Assembly: GCA_019745565.1 (NCBI GenBank)
Contig: JAIESW010000065.1
Coordinates: forward strand, 1-64,000
Direction of reading: 5' to 3'
DNA: 64,000 bases
Source of the DNA: Burkholderiales bacterium
GTDB taxonomy: Bacteria > Pseudomonadota > Gammaproteobacteria > Burkholderiales > Ga0077523
In this document: positions 1-7,070 of the stretch, piece by piece
Numbering within the stretch: the stretch's first letter is position 1
How the letters are laid out: each line of letters starts with the position of its first letter
The notes under the pieces: model-generated
What the model was told of the DNA's origin: nothing
What the model saw: the letters and a program-made list of their open reading frames with translations, nothing else
Databases searched by the model: none
Position numbers and translations under genes: made by a program

Positions 1-216
1 TTCGTCGTCTTTCTGCTTGGCATACATGCTCCTTGGCGTCATGTTATGCCTCGCACACAAAAATCCGGATAGGCTCTCGTTGAAATATGCCCAAGTCGGC
101 AACCCAAGGTGCTTTTGCCATTCTCCATTAGGTCGTACTAAATTCGATCAATACAATGATCTTCTGGCCGAATTTCTTGCCGCGACGCACCAATTCCCCT
201 TCCAAGGTGCTTTATA

Positions 217-243
217 AGGCACCTATTGGGGTGCCTATTTTTT
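217..243 (+). terminator. Rho-independent terminator at left edge
   Basis: A perfect 7-bp stem (AGGCACC / GGTGCCT) with a 6-nt loop is followed by ATTTTTT, so it terminates rightward transcription. It lies just before the first cassette gene. The 216 bases to its left hold no gene I can support; they are less GC-rich than the rest of the window, and whatever gene this terminator serves is not recognisable. Confidence 0.6.
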
Positions 244-255
244 GTTAGAACTGCT

Positions 256-687
256 ATGACACCTAGTACTTGGTCGGCACGACTTCTGATCTCCATTGCG
301 GCCGCGTCGCTGATCGTTGGCTGCGAGCGCACTGAGAAAGGCTCCGGCACTTCCGCACCTCCCGGCTCGGCCGTGTACATAACCTCTGTATCCCCGAGCA
401 TTGGCGAGCCGCTTCATGTTGGCGACAAAGTGAGGCTACAGGTCGGGGTTGACTACACGCTCACCGGAGAATCTGGGACGCTCGCCCTTGTCGTCCAATC
501 CAGCGACGGCTCGTTGATATCTCACAACGTCGAAGTGGTAACGAAGGGAAGCGGTAAGGTCGACTTGGAGGCCGTTTTCGTTGTTCCAAGTACCAACACG
601 ATTCAAATATTCACCCCCCTTGCCGCTCAGGGCCAAAGCTCGACATCTACAGTCGAGAGTCGGGCATTCAAGGTGGTCCCCAAATGA
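256..687 (+). CDS. Cassette-borne hypothetical lipoprotein
   Basis: A 143-residue protein of unknown function. The N-terminus is a lipoprotein signal: a hydrophobic stretch ending in the lipobox LIVGC, so the mature chain would start at that Cys and be membrane anchored. The rest is Ser/Thr/Val-rich and looks like one beta-sandwich domain (alternating short hydrophobic strands), but no family is recognised. The ATG at 256 is chosen over in-frame codons from 226 because it places the signal peptide at the N-terminus and follows a GTTAGAA, similar to the R' end of an attC. The stop lies 7 bases before an attC, as expected for an integron cassette gene. Confidence 0.65.
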   Translation: MTPSTWSARLLISIAAASLIVGCERTEKGSGTSAPPGSAVYITSVSPSIGEPLHVGDKVRLQVGVDYTLTGESGTLALVVQSSDGSLISHNVEVVTKGSGKVDLEAVFVVPSTNTIQIFTPLAAQGQSSTSTVESRAFKVVPK

Positions 688-693
688 CCGCAG

Positions 694-760
694 TTCTAAC
701 CCGGCGCTCCAGGGGACGCTCCGCCCAAGGGCGTCGCTCCCCTGAGCTAGGGCGTTAGGC
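694..760 (+). repeat. attC site of an integron cassette (1)
   Basis: The site starts with an R''-like TTCTAAC and ends with a perfect R' GTTAGGC, 67 bp in all. Between them is an imperfect palindrome (GGGGACGCTCCGCCC against GGGCGTCGCTCCCC), as needed for the folded single-strand recombination site. Its orientation matches the two downstream attC sites. Recognition is by structure and core motifs, not by database comparison. Confidence 0.85.
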
Positions 761-772
761 GGCACGAGCACT

Positions 773-1234
773 ATGGCGCCACTCTCACTCAAGCAGTGCA
801 ACGAGCAAGCAGCCTTCGCGCGTTTCATCGCGCGCTTGGGTACGAACAGCGATTGGACTGAGGTGAGCAGCCGACCCGAGCCAGAGCCTGATCTACTATG
901 CACGCACGTCACTGATGGCCCGATCGCTTTCGAACTCGTAAGTCTCACGGACCCTTCGATTGCGCAGATCCAAGCTGCCGGAGCGAGAGCAAGGACAGCC
1001 GCATTGTCGACGACCGACCCTTCGGAGAGGATCATTCGAAGCAAGCTACACAAGACATACAAGACTGGCGCACCCTACATCGAGTTGCTCGTCTACACCG
1101 ATGGACAGATCATCACACCGGATGACGCGATTGTCCCTACGATGCTCCCGTGGTTTGATGCAGTCCGTCATCCCTTCAGGCGTATCTGGTTTATGGGTGA
1201 ATTCGAAACACGGTGCCTGTGGAATGCCGCCTAA
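773..1234 (+). CDS. Cassette-borne conserved hypothetical protein
   Basis: A 153-residue soluble protein without signal peptide or membrane segment. I cannot name a family. The middle carries PEPDLLC followed 9 residues later by IAFELVSL, an Asp...Glu-x-x spacing that resembles PD-(D/E)xK nuclease cores, but no following catalytic Lys is obvious, so this is only a hint. The C-terminal half has a well-ordered pattern (IELLVYTDG, HPFRRIWFMGE). ATG at 773 lies 13 bases after the R' box of the preceding attC and the stop codon lies inside the next R'' box, which is classic compact cassette packaging. Confidence 0.75.
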   Translation: MAPLSLKQCNEQAAFARFIARLGTNSDWTEVSSRPEPEPDLLCTHVTDGPIAFELVSLTDPSIAQIQAAGARARTAALSTTDPSERIIRSKLHKTYKTGAPYIELLVYTDGQIITPDDAIVPTMLPWFDAVRHPFRRIWFMGEFETRCLWNAA

Positions 1235-1306
1235 CCTGCTCATCCACCTGACCGTCAACGGCGTGCTTCGCCCGCCGCTGCCGTCAGGTGATGATCGTCG
1301 TTAGGT
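1229..1306 (+). repeat. attC site of an integron cassette (2)
   Basis: R'' GCCTAAC (1229-1235) and R' GTTAGGT (1300-1306) bound a 78-bp imperfect palindrome whose arms include CATCCACCTGAC and GTCAGGTGATG. The upstream gene's stop codon TAA is part of R''. The orientation is the same as that of the other attC sites in the window. Confidence 0.92.
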
Positions 1307-1315
1307 GCCCGGGAG

Positions 1316-2119
1316 TCACACCGCAGGGACTGTGCCGCCGTCTATGACGTATTCGCTGCCATTGATGGAGGCTGCTCGGTCGGAGACGAGGAACGCGACC
1401 AGCTCCGCTACCTCTTCGGGCCTACCGGGGCGGCCAATCGGAATGCCTCCCAGCGATTCCATCAGCCCTTGACGGGCTGCGGCTTCGTCGGTGCCAGCCT
1501 TCTCCGCAAGGCGGACGATCAGGCGATGCGCGGCCGCGGTTTCGATGAAACCGGGCGCGACGGTGTTGACCCGAATGCCTTGGGGTCCGAGTTCCTTCGA
1601 CAGCCCCTTGCTATACGTGGTCAGCGCGGCCTTCGCGGCTGCGTAGGCGAGTGTCGCCTCGAACAGCGGCAGCCGCCGCTGAATCGACGAAATATGAATG
1701 ATGACTCCGGATCGCTGCTTCAGCATTCCGGGAATGAACGCTCGGTCCAGACGAACGGCAGGGAGAAGGTTGAGGTCGATCTCCTTCTGCCAATGCTCGT
1801 CGGTGAGCGCGAGCACGCCGCCGCTCGGCGCGCTCGAGCCGCCAACGACGTTGACCAGTATGTCGAGACTCCCGAAGCGCTGGAGCACTTGCTCTGCCAC
1901 CTTGTCCGCGCCTTGGCGCGTGCTGATGTCGGCCTGGACGAATAATTCCACTGCCTGTCCCTCGGGCAAGGGCGAGCGCGCGGTCGTTGCAACCGTCGCG
2001 CCGCTGACAACAAGGCGCCGCACGATGGCTGCTCCCATGCCGTCGGTGCCGCCGGTGACGAGTACGCGCTTGCCGGCGAACTCCGTAGGGTCGAACGAGA
2101 ACCGCGGCGCCGAGCCCAT
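1316..2119 (-). CDS. SDR-family oxidoreductase
   Basis: A 267-residue short-chain dehydrogenase/reductase. The N-terminal NAD(P)-binding motif is TGGTDGMG in [13 protein letters not shown] (variant of TGxxxGxG), the structural NVVGG is present, the catalytic Ser lies in HISSIQ, and the catalytic pair is YAAAK. The C-terminus has the family-typical [11 protein letters not shown] and a final GSEYVIDGG. The substrate cannot be told. Its ATG overlaps the stop of the upstream SnoaL-like gene by one base (TGATG), so the two are translationally coupled. The gene points against the cassette direction and ends 10 bases after the attC at its left, which makes it part of a three-gene integron cassette. 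Confidence 0.9.
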   Translation of the reverse strand: MGSAPRFSFDPTEFAGKRVLVTGGTDGMGAAIVRRLVVSGATVATTARSPLPEGQAVELFVQADISTRQGADKVAEQVLQRFGSLDILVNVVGGSSAPSGGVLALTDEHWQKEIDLNLLPAVRLDRAFIPGMLKQRSGVIIHISSIQRRLPLFEATLAYAAAKAALTTYSKGLSKELGPQGIRVNTVAPGFIETAAAHRLIVRLAEKAGTDEAAARQGLMESLGGIPIGRPGRPEEVAELVAFLVSDRAASINGSEYVIDGGTVPAV

Positions 2120-2448
2120 CAGCTGATCTCCAGGCGTTCGATCTTTCCGCCATTCAGCGTGAAGGCGTAGCGAAGCTCGATCGGGCTGCCGGGGAAATTG
2201 CCCGAGATCCTGCCGGTCACAATCGTCCTGCCGTTCGTCTCGGCAACGTCGAGCGCCTCGACCGTCGGCCGATACTTCTCGCTCACCTCGTCGGCCCACT
2301 TGCGGATCGCGGCAATGCCTCGCCGCTCTCGCTTCTCGTCGTGGACCACGGCACCTTGGCTGAAGCACGCCGTCACCGCATCGACGTCCTGAGCGTTCGC
2401 CGCCGCGATATAGGTTGCAATCGGTGGTGCAAGTTTCGTGGGTGGCAT
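2119..2448 (-). CDS. SnoaL-like / nuclear transport factor 2 fold protein
   Basis: A 109-residue protein with the features of the SnoaL-like polyketide-cyclase/isomerase group (NTF2 fold): an N-terminal helix with [17 protein letters not shown], then [10 protein letters not shown], and a C-terminal set of beta strands ([31 protein letters not shown]). Such proteins act as isomerases, hydrolases or simple ligand binders, so the activity here is open. It is the promoter-proximal gene of a two-gene operon with the SDR and is divergent from the HxlR-type regulator, 55 bp apart. Confidence 0.8.
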   Translation of the reverse strand: MPPTKLAPPIATYIAAANAQDVDAVTACFSQGAVVHDEKRERRGIAAIRKWADEVSEKYRPTVEALDVAETNGRTIVTGRISGNFPGSPIELRYAFTLNGGKIERLEIS

Positions 2449-2503
2449 ATCGATTTCCCCGCTGTGCGTTGCCTCCCCCTGAGAATGGGACTACGCTAAC
2501 CAA

Positions 2504-2893
2504 ATGACAAGTACGCACGAGAAAGTAAGTCGCTTACCTGACGGTAAGCGTGCCGAGCACACGCCGATCTCCGCTGCGCAAGGCATAGAGCAAGCGCTCA
2601 AATTCGTCGAAGGCCGCTGGAAGCTGCTAATCCTTTTCCATCTGTTCGGCGGCAAGGTCCTGCGCTTCTCCGACTTGGAGCGCGCGATCCCGGCAATCTC
2701 CCAAAAGATGCTCGCGCAGCAGCTTCGCCAGCTGGAAGCTGACGGCGTCGTGCGGCGAATCGTCCACAATCTGGTCCCCCCGAAAGTGGAGTACTGCCTC
2801 ACAACGTGGGGGCAGTCGCTATGTCCAGCGCTCGACGCCTTGCTGAAATGGGCCGAGATGCGTAATTCTGGGGCTCCCGATGCCGGCGCCTAA
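2504..2893 (+). CDS. HxlR-family winged-helix transcription regulator
   Basis: A 129-residue regulator. Residues about 27-115 match the HxlR winged helix-turn-helix: [15 protein letters not shown], then [30 protein letters not shown] and [14 protein letters not shown]. HxlR proteins often sense electrophiles or redox state and control a divergent oxidoreductase gene, which fits the divergent SnoaL-like/SDR pair. The family's frequent N-terminal Cys is absent here; the Cys residues lie at YCL and LCP. The stop codon is inside the R'' box of the next attC, so the gene is the 3' part of a multi-gene cassette. Confidence 0.88.
   Translation: MTSTHEKVSRLPDGKRAEHTPISAAQGIEQALKFVEGRWKLLILFHLFGGKVLRFSDLERAIPAISQKMLAQQLRQLEADGVVRRIVHNLVPPKVEYCLTTWGQSLCPALDALLKWAEMRNSGAPDAGA
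2531..2550. promoter_or_regulatory. Inverted repeat, candidate HxlR operator
   Basis: A perfect 7-bp dyad, CGCTTAC - 6 nt - GTAAGCG, lies within the first codons of the HxlR-type gene and about 85 bases before the divergent SnoaL-like start. A further GTAAG copy precedes it at 2525-2529. The placement suits autoregulation and control of the divergent pair. This is inference; no HxlR consensus was tested. Confidence 0.4.
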
Positions 2894-2947
2894 CTCCAGG
2901 TGGAACGGACGGGCAAATGCGGCCCGCCGTTCACCAAAACGTTAGGG
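2888..2947 (+). repeat. attC site of an integron cassette (3)
   Basis: R'' GCCTAAC (2888-2894) and R' GTTAGGG (2941-2947) enclose a short, strong palindrome (GGTGGAACGGACGGG against CCCGCCGTTCACC), 60 bp in total, near the lower size limit for attC. It closes the three-gene cassette and starts the next one. Confidence 0.92.
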
Positions 2948-2957
2948 CAACACTTTC

Positions 2958-3464
2958 ATGAATCAAACCACAATAATCAGCTGCAGCTTTTTGGCGATGT
3001 ATGCTGCGACGACTTTTGCTGCAAACACCGAACCAACCACTCTCTGCCACTCCGAAGAAACAGTTGTCTTTTCATGCTCCGTGAAAAAGAAACTGGTGTC
3101 GTTGTGCGCCACGTCGGATCTAACTGCCGAGGGTGGACGACTGACGTACAGATATGGGGTTCCCGGAAAGCCGCCCGAACTGATTTATCCAACTGTCGAA
3201 GTAAAGCCGAAGGAAGCATTTACAGCTACCTTTATGGAATGGGCACGTCGAAGTTATCAAGCCGTTTCATTCAAAATCGCAGACTATGCATATACGGTGT
3301 ATTTTTGTGAAAACATCGAGTCATGCAGCCAGGACGTTGGGGCAGGAGTAACCGTGGAGAGATCCGGCAAAGTAATCGCCGATCTGTGGTGCGATGTTCC
3401 GTACCAAAACAACATGTGGGAGAAGCTTCGTAGTGTCGGACTTCCGGAACCAGAGGCGCCCTAA
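2958..3464 (+). CDS. Cassette-borne secreted hypothetical protein
   Basis: A 168-residue protein with a Sec signal peptide (hydrophobic FLAMYAATTFAA after a short N-region, cleavage near AANTEP). The mature part is Cys-rich, with seven Cys residues including CSVKKK, SLCAT, YFCENIESC and LWCD, suggesting a disulfide-bonded periplasmic or exported protein. No family is recognised. ATG is 11 bases after the R' box of the preceding attC, and the TAA stop is within the next R'' box, so the cassette is essentially gene plus attC. Codon use is less GC-biased than in the chromosomal genes to the right, consistent with acquisition. Confidence 0.78.
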   Translation: MNQTTIISCSFLAMYAATTFAANTEPTTLCHSEETVVFSCSVKKKLVSLCATSDLTAEGGRLTYRYGVPGKPPELIYPTVEVKPKEAFTATFMEWARRSYQAVSFKIADYAYTVYFCENIESCSQDVGAGVTVERSGKVIADLWCDVPYQNNMWEKLRSVGLPEPEAP

Positions 3465-3490
3465 CAAGCGCGTCGAGCCGGACTCTGAAC
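3459..3490 (+). repeat. Truncated attC, distal end of the cassette array
   Basis: R'' CCCTAAC is followed by AAGCGCGTCGAGCCGGAC, a sequence shaped like the left half of an attC, but no GTTRRRY box follows within the next 150 bases. The right half is therefore lost, and this marks the boundary between the cassette array and ordinary chromosome. Confidence 0.6.
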
Positions 3491-3545
3491 TTGTCCCGAA
3501 AAGTAGACACCTCAACCTAACGCATCAGGAGGTGTCCGATGGGCC
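3490..3545 (+). other. Possible insertion-sequence remnant
   Basis: Directly after the broken attC comes TGTCCCGAAAAGTAGACACC, then a good ribosome site (AGGAGG) and an ATGGGC start that runs into a stop after five codons. The layout resembles the left end and transposase start of IS3-type elements, with the rest deleted. No transposase coding is left, so this is a weak call. From here to 3658 I see no gene. Confidence 0.28.
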
Positions 3546-3658
3546 GAACAACGTAGGCCCCGCTGCGTCGATCGCAATTGCTTCAAGTTCGAGCCCACCG
3601 CGATGAAGCTTAGTCAGCCAGCAGGCAGTTCGCTGCGCGCCGCGAACTCGGAGATTCC

Positions 3659-4966
3659 CTAGTCCACTATCGCCTGATACGTCAGGTTCTTCACCAACCT
3701 CCGATACCAAGGCCGGGTCGGCCCTGTCGCCTGCGACATGTACACCGCGACGATCTCCTCTTTCGGATCCACCCAGAAGTACGTCCCGGCGTAGCCGCCC
3801 CACATGAATTCACCCTGGGAACCGTGGACACCGGCGACTCCAGGCCCCTGTCGCACGGCGAAGCCGAGACCGAACGTATAGCCGGGCGTACCGAGCAGCA
3901 ACTCCCCAGGCGTGACCGGCACCGAGATGCGGGTACCGAGCGAGTCGGAGGTCATCAGCGTCACCGTTGTCCTGCTCAGCACCCGCTTGTCCCCGGCGCG
4001 ACCTCCGTTCGACAGCATGACCGCGAACCTCAGATAGTCGGATGCCGTTGCGACCGCCCCTGCACCACCGGAATCGGACGCGGGCGCTGCGCTCACATCG
4101 ATGAGCTTGATCGGGTTGCCGGTCGTCGGATCGGCCGCAAGCGGCTGAGCCAGCCGCGCCATCTTGTCCGCCGGAAGCCAGAACGCGGCATCTGCCATTC
4201 CCAGCGGCTTGAACAAACGCTTGTCGAGAAACTCGGAAAGGCGCTGGCCGGACGCCGCTTCCACGACGCGCCCTAGAACATCGCTCGCGAGGCTGTACTC
4301 CCAAACGGCACCGGGCTGATGCGCGAGCGGGACCTTCGCCAAGCGCTCCACCTGCTCCACCGCCGATAGATCACGCGCGTCGTACTCGATCGTGGTCTTG
4401 AAGATGCCCGCATCCTGCAGCGCCTTCTTCACCGGCGCGTTCTGCGAAATCTCGCCATAGGCGAGTCCTGCTGTGTGGCGCAGCAGATCCTGCACCGTCA
4501 TCTCACGCACGGCAGAGGTGGTGCCGTAGGTGATCTTCGCGAACTCGGCATCGGTCGACGCGACGCTCACCTGCATCGACTTGAACGCGGGCAGGTACTT
4601 CGAAACCGGGTCGGTGAGCTGCAGCTTGCCGTCTTCCACCAGCATCATCGCGGCCACCGACACCATGGGCTTGGTCATGGAGTAGATGCGGAAGATGGTG
4701 TCCGGCGTCATGGCGACATTGGCGGCCTTGTCGCGGAAGCCGAAGCTCTTGTTGTAAACGAGCTTGCCGTGGCGCGCGATCATCACGACGGCGCCGGGGA
4801 TCTTGCCGGCGTCGATTTCGGCTTGGAGGGCGGTGTCGATCTTGGCCAGCCGCTCGGAGGACATGCCTACCGATTCGGGGGTGGCGGTGGGGAGGACTTG
4901 GGCTTGGGTGGTGGCTGCAAAGAGGAATAGGGTTGCGGCCAGCAAGCTGTAGATGCGGTGATGCAT
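3659..4966 (-). CDS. Secreted serine hydrolase, beta-lactamase/esterase (class C fold) family
   Basis: A 435-residue protein with a Sec signal peptide (LLAATLFLFAATTQAQ). It belongs to the class C beta-lactamase-like/esterase EstB family: the nucleophile motif SxxK is SMTK in YSMTKPMVS (about residue 95), the second motif YxN appears as YSLAS (about 225), and near the C-terminus HGSQGEFMWGG replaces the KTG box. Such proteins are usually esterases or D-amino peptidases rather than antibiotic lactamases. It is a monocistronic gene followed by the cassette-array boundary and preceded by a dispersed C-rich repeat. Confidence 0.9.
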   Translation of the reverse strand: MHHRIYSLLAATLFLFAATTQAQVLPTATPESVGMSSERLAKIDTALQAEIDAGKIPGAVVMIARHGKLVYNKSFGFRDKAANVAMTPDTIFRIYSMTKPMVSVAAMMLVEDGKLQLTDPVSKYLPAFKSMQVSVASTDAEFAKITYGTTSAVREMTVQDLLRHTAGLAYGEISQNAPVKKALQDAGIFKTTIEYDARDLSAVEQVERLAKVPLAHQPGAVWEYSLASDVLGRVVEAASGQRLSEFLDKRLFKPLGMADAAFWLPADKMARLAQPLAADPTTGNPIKLIDVSAAPASDSGGAGAVATASDYLRFAVMLSNGGRAGDKRVLSRTTVTLMTSDSLGTRISVPVTPGELLLGTPGYTFGLGFAVRQGPGVAGVHGSQGEFMWGGYAGTYFWVDPKEEIVAVYMSQATGPTRPWYRRLVKNLTYQAIVD

Positions 4967-4999
4967 GAGGGGACTCCGGGGTGGTGATGGGATGCGGCT

Positions 5000-5053
5000 G
5001 CCCCCATCCCAGCCTTCCCCCGGCTTTGCCGGGGGAAGGAGTGCAGAGTGGGG
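5000..5053. repeat. Dispersed C-rich/G-rich hairpin repeat (copy 1)
   Basis: This copy has CCCCCATCCCAGCCTTCCCC followed by a perfect hairpin (CTTCCCCCGGC / GCCGGGGGAAG) and a degenerate right end. It is one of six intergenic copies of a family whose ends are conserved and whose hairpin tip varies. This copy lies between the FMN-binding-protein operon and the serine hydrolase. Confidence 0.8.
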
Positions 5054-5076
5054 ACGGCGCGCGTAAGGGGAAGGCG

Positions 5077-5613
5077 CTAGCGCAGGACGGTCTGGGTCAG
5101 GAACAGCAGGCGCTTGATGCCGTCGGTGATGTGGCGCACCGATAGGGTCGCGCCACTGATGTTGCCGATGTCGGTGCCGACCTGCAGCGCGCTGTCCGCG
5201 GTCTTGCCCACGAACTGGTCACGCCATTTCACTTCGCGCACCTGGTAGCCGTAGGCTTCGAGGTATTCGACGATCTGGAACTGGCGCACGCTGCCGTCGG
5301 CGTTGATGCCGACCGCGTAGGTGATGAGTTCGTGCTTGCCGATCACCTGGTCGATGAAGAACCAGCCGATCTGCTTGCCCTTCGACATGGCCTGCCACAC
5401 CTGCTGGTTCGGCGTGCGGCTCGGTATGCCCGAGAGCTTCTCGATCTGCTGCATCTGTTCCGGCGTGAGCTGCACGGGTGCGGCGATGTATTCGTCGGCC
5501 TGCGGGAAGATGAGCGCTCGCGCCTGCTCGATCGTCATGTACTTGGCGGCATAGCACTGCGGGGCCGCGGCGATGATGGCGGCCGGGACCAGCCAGCGGA
5601 CGTCAAAGGTCAT
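5077..5613 (-). CDS. Periplasmic FMN-binding domain protein
   Basis: A 178-residue protein with a signal peptide or N-terminal anchor (LVPAAIIAAAPQCYA). The C-terminal half matches the FMN-binding domain shared by RnfG, NqrC and NosR, with the flavinylation motif S-G-A-T in NISGATLS near residue 155, where FMN is attached covalently to Thr in family members. That suggests electron transfer outside the cytoplasm. The start overlaps the end of the upstream membrane-protein gene by 4 bases, so the two are co-translated. The flavin transferase (ApbE) that family members need is not in this window. Confidence 0.87.
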   Translation of the reverse strand: MTFDVRWLVPAAIIAAAPQCYAAKYMTIEQARALIFPQADEYIAAPVQLTPEQMQQIEKLSGIPSRTPNQQVWQAMSKGKQIGWFFIDQVIGKHELITYAVGINADGSVRQFQIVEYLEAYGYQVREVKWRDQFVGKTADSALQVGTDIGNISGATLSVRHITDGIKRLLFLTQTVLR

Positions 5614-6107
5614 GCGCGGTTCTCCACCTTCTGCACTGATTCAGCTCGCGTCGCACGAGTCTGGGCGCGCCCCGACAGCACATGCCATAGCAGCACCGCG
5701 GGCACGACCAGACCGATGATCCAGTGCACCGCACTGATCACCGGGCGCGTTTCCTCGTCGCCGGCGTAATAGAGGAGATAGCCGGTCACGGTGAGCGCCA
5801 GCATGAAGAGGACCAGTCCGATGCCGAGGAAGATGTTGCGGCGGATGGCCCAGGCGCGGCGGATGTGCACGGGCAGCAGCGAGCCGTAGATGACGAGGCC
5901 GGCCATGGCGGCGGCGCCGTGCAGTTTCAGCATCCACGGCTCCGCCGGATGGATGGTCGGGCCGTACTCGCCTTCCTGTGCAAAAAAGTAGTGCAGCACG
6001 ATCCACGCGATGCCGCTCACCACCAGGGCGGCGGTCACGCCGTACACGAACCCCTGATGCCAGGGACCGAGGCGCACGGTGTCCCCGCGGGGGCTCGGTC
6101 GGTTCAT
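5610..6107 (-). CDS. Four-helix membrane protein, cytochrome b-like (DUF4405-type)
   Basis: A 165-residue inner-membrane protein with four predicted transmembrane helices (GFVYGVTAALVVSGIAWIV, a second with LHGAAAMAGLVIYGSLL, IFLGIGLVLFMLALTVTGYLL, and WIIGLVVPAVLLWHVL). Histidines lie at or near membrane positions in several helices (LHYFF, LHGAA, VHIRR, VHWII, WHVL), a pattern expected of di-heme cytochrome b-type proteins. It sits between a secreted protein with a CX3CH motif and an FMN-binding protein in one operon, so it likely passes electrons across the membrane. Heme binding is inferred, not shown. Confidence 0.72.
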   Translation of the reverse strand: MNRPSPRGDTVRLGPWHQGFVYGVTAALVVSGIAWIVLHYFFAQEGEYGPTIHPAEPWMLKLHGAAAMAGLVIYGSLLPVHIRRAWAIRRNIFLGIGLVLFMLALTVTGYLLYYAGDEETRPVISAVHWIIGLVVPAVLLWHVLSGRAQTRATRAESVQKVENRA

Positions 6108-6141
6108 GGCCGAACCCTCGGATTTCGAACGCGCGGCACCA

Positions 6142-6807
6142 TCAATCGCAACTCTTGCGGATCATCGTGGAACCGGAGAAGCGATTGCACTTCGGCTGCT
6201 CGAAGATGTGCGGTCCGTAGGCGCGGATGGCCTCATGCACCTGCTGGTCGATCGCCTCGATCTTCGGATCGTCCGTCCGCACCCACTTCATCAATTCGCC
6301 GAGCCGCGTCTCGTCCACCACCGGACGCCACTCGAGCGGTTCCACCTGGCCGTGGCAGCTCCCGTAGCAACGCGAACCGGGGATCTCCCAGCGCGTCCCC
6401 TGGGCGGCCAACACCAGGTACATGATCTTGGCTTCCGGCTCGGGCACGCCCTCGGCCACGCTCGCCTCGAAGAACATGCGCTGCGACTTCTGCCAATGTT
6501 CGGTCATTTTTTGCGCTGCGACATCGTAGACCACCGCCGCCTTGCGGAAGCCACCGTCGAAGGGATGGCCGACGAGATCACGAAAGAGCGGCGGCATCGC
6601 CTTGCCTTCGAGCAGGCGGCCATGCTCGGCGGTCCAGAGCTTGCCGTCCGACTGACGGAATCCGAAGTCCTGGACCAGGCGCATGGAAGGGACGAAGCCT
6701 TCGTCGACCCATTCGACGACGACCTTGCCTTCGAACGCACCCGGCTCGGCACCGCCGGTCGCCGGCCACAGGAGCAGGACTGCAAGGCATGCCCACAGCT
6801 TTGTCAT
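6142..6807 (-). CDS. Secreted DUF1353-like protein with CX3CH motif
   Basis: A 221-residue protein with a clear signal peptide (LWACLAVLLLWPATGGA). Residues about 40-140 resemble DUF1353: DGKLWTAEHGRLLEGKAMPP, LVGHPFDGGFRKAAVVYDVA and the MFFEASVAEGVPEPEAKIMY stretch. The C-terminal part carries RCYGSCHG (Cys147, Cys151, His152), an unusual CX3CH spacing that could be a c-type heme site, and two further Cys. The ATG at 6807 is chosen because GGAGG precedes it and the signal peptide starts there. It is first in a three-gene operon (34 bp before the next gene). Confidence 0.75.
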   Translation of the reverse strand: MTKLWACLAVLLLWPATGGAEPGAFEGKVVVEWVDEGFVPSMRLVQDFGFRQSDGKLWTAEHGRLLEGKAMPPLFRDLVGHPFDGGFRKAAVVYDVAAQKMTEHWQKSQRMFFEASVAEGVPEPEAKIMYLVLAAQGTRWEIPGSRCYGSCHGQVEPLEWRPVVDETRLGELMKWVRTDDPKIEAIDQQVHEAIRAYGPHIFEQPKCNRFSGSTMIRKSCD

Positions 6808-6917
6808 CCGGAGCCTCCGTCCAGGATTTCGTTCTGCGCCGTTGGTCACGGCTTCGGGGCTGCGCTCTCCTCACCTCGCGGCAGTCCCGCCTCGGGGTGT
6901 AAGTATGCCGGAAGGCT

Positions 6918-7020
6918 GGCCCCCACCCTAACCCTCCCCCACGCCTGCGTCGTGGGGGAGGGGATGTACCCACAGGCACCCCTTTCCCCGGCCATCCCGG
7001 GGGAAGGTTGGGATGGGGGC
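6918..7020. repeat. Dispersed C-rich/G-rich hairpin repeat (copy 2)
   Basis: This is a full two-part copy. The left unit reads CCCCCACCCTAACCCTCC with a hairpin whose tip is GCCTGCGTCG. The right unit is a TTTCCCC...GGGGGAAGG hairpin ending in TTGGGATGGGGGC. GATGTAC stands between them. It lies upstream of the DUF1353 gene and downstream of the SRPBCC gene. Confidence 0.85.
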
Positions 7021-7070
7021 CGCTTTCTTACTCCTCGATCATCCGATCCATCGATGCCACGAAGCCGGAC

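Noticed and set aside
19..50. Imperfect hairpin GGCATACATG / CATGTTATGCC as a further attC
   Set aside because: Only about 31 bp long, too short for attC, and R'' lacks the AAC core. It might be a scar, but it cannot be supported.
3525..3803. 92-codon minus-strand frame at the end of the cassette array
   Set aside because: It overlaps the serine hydrolase end in another frame and has no motif or ribosome site.
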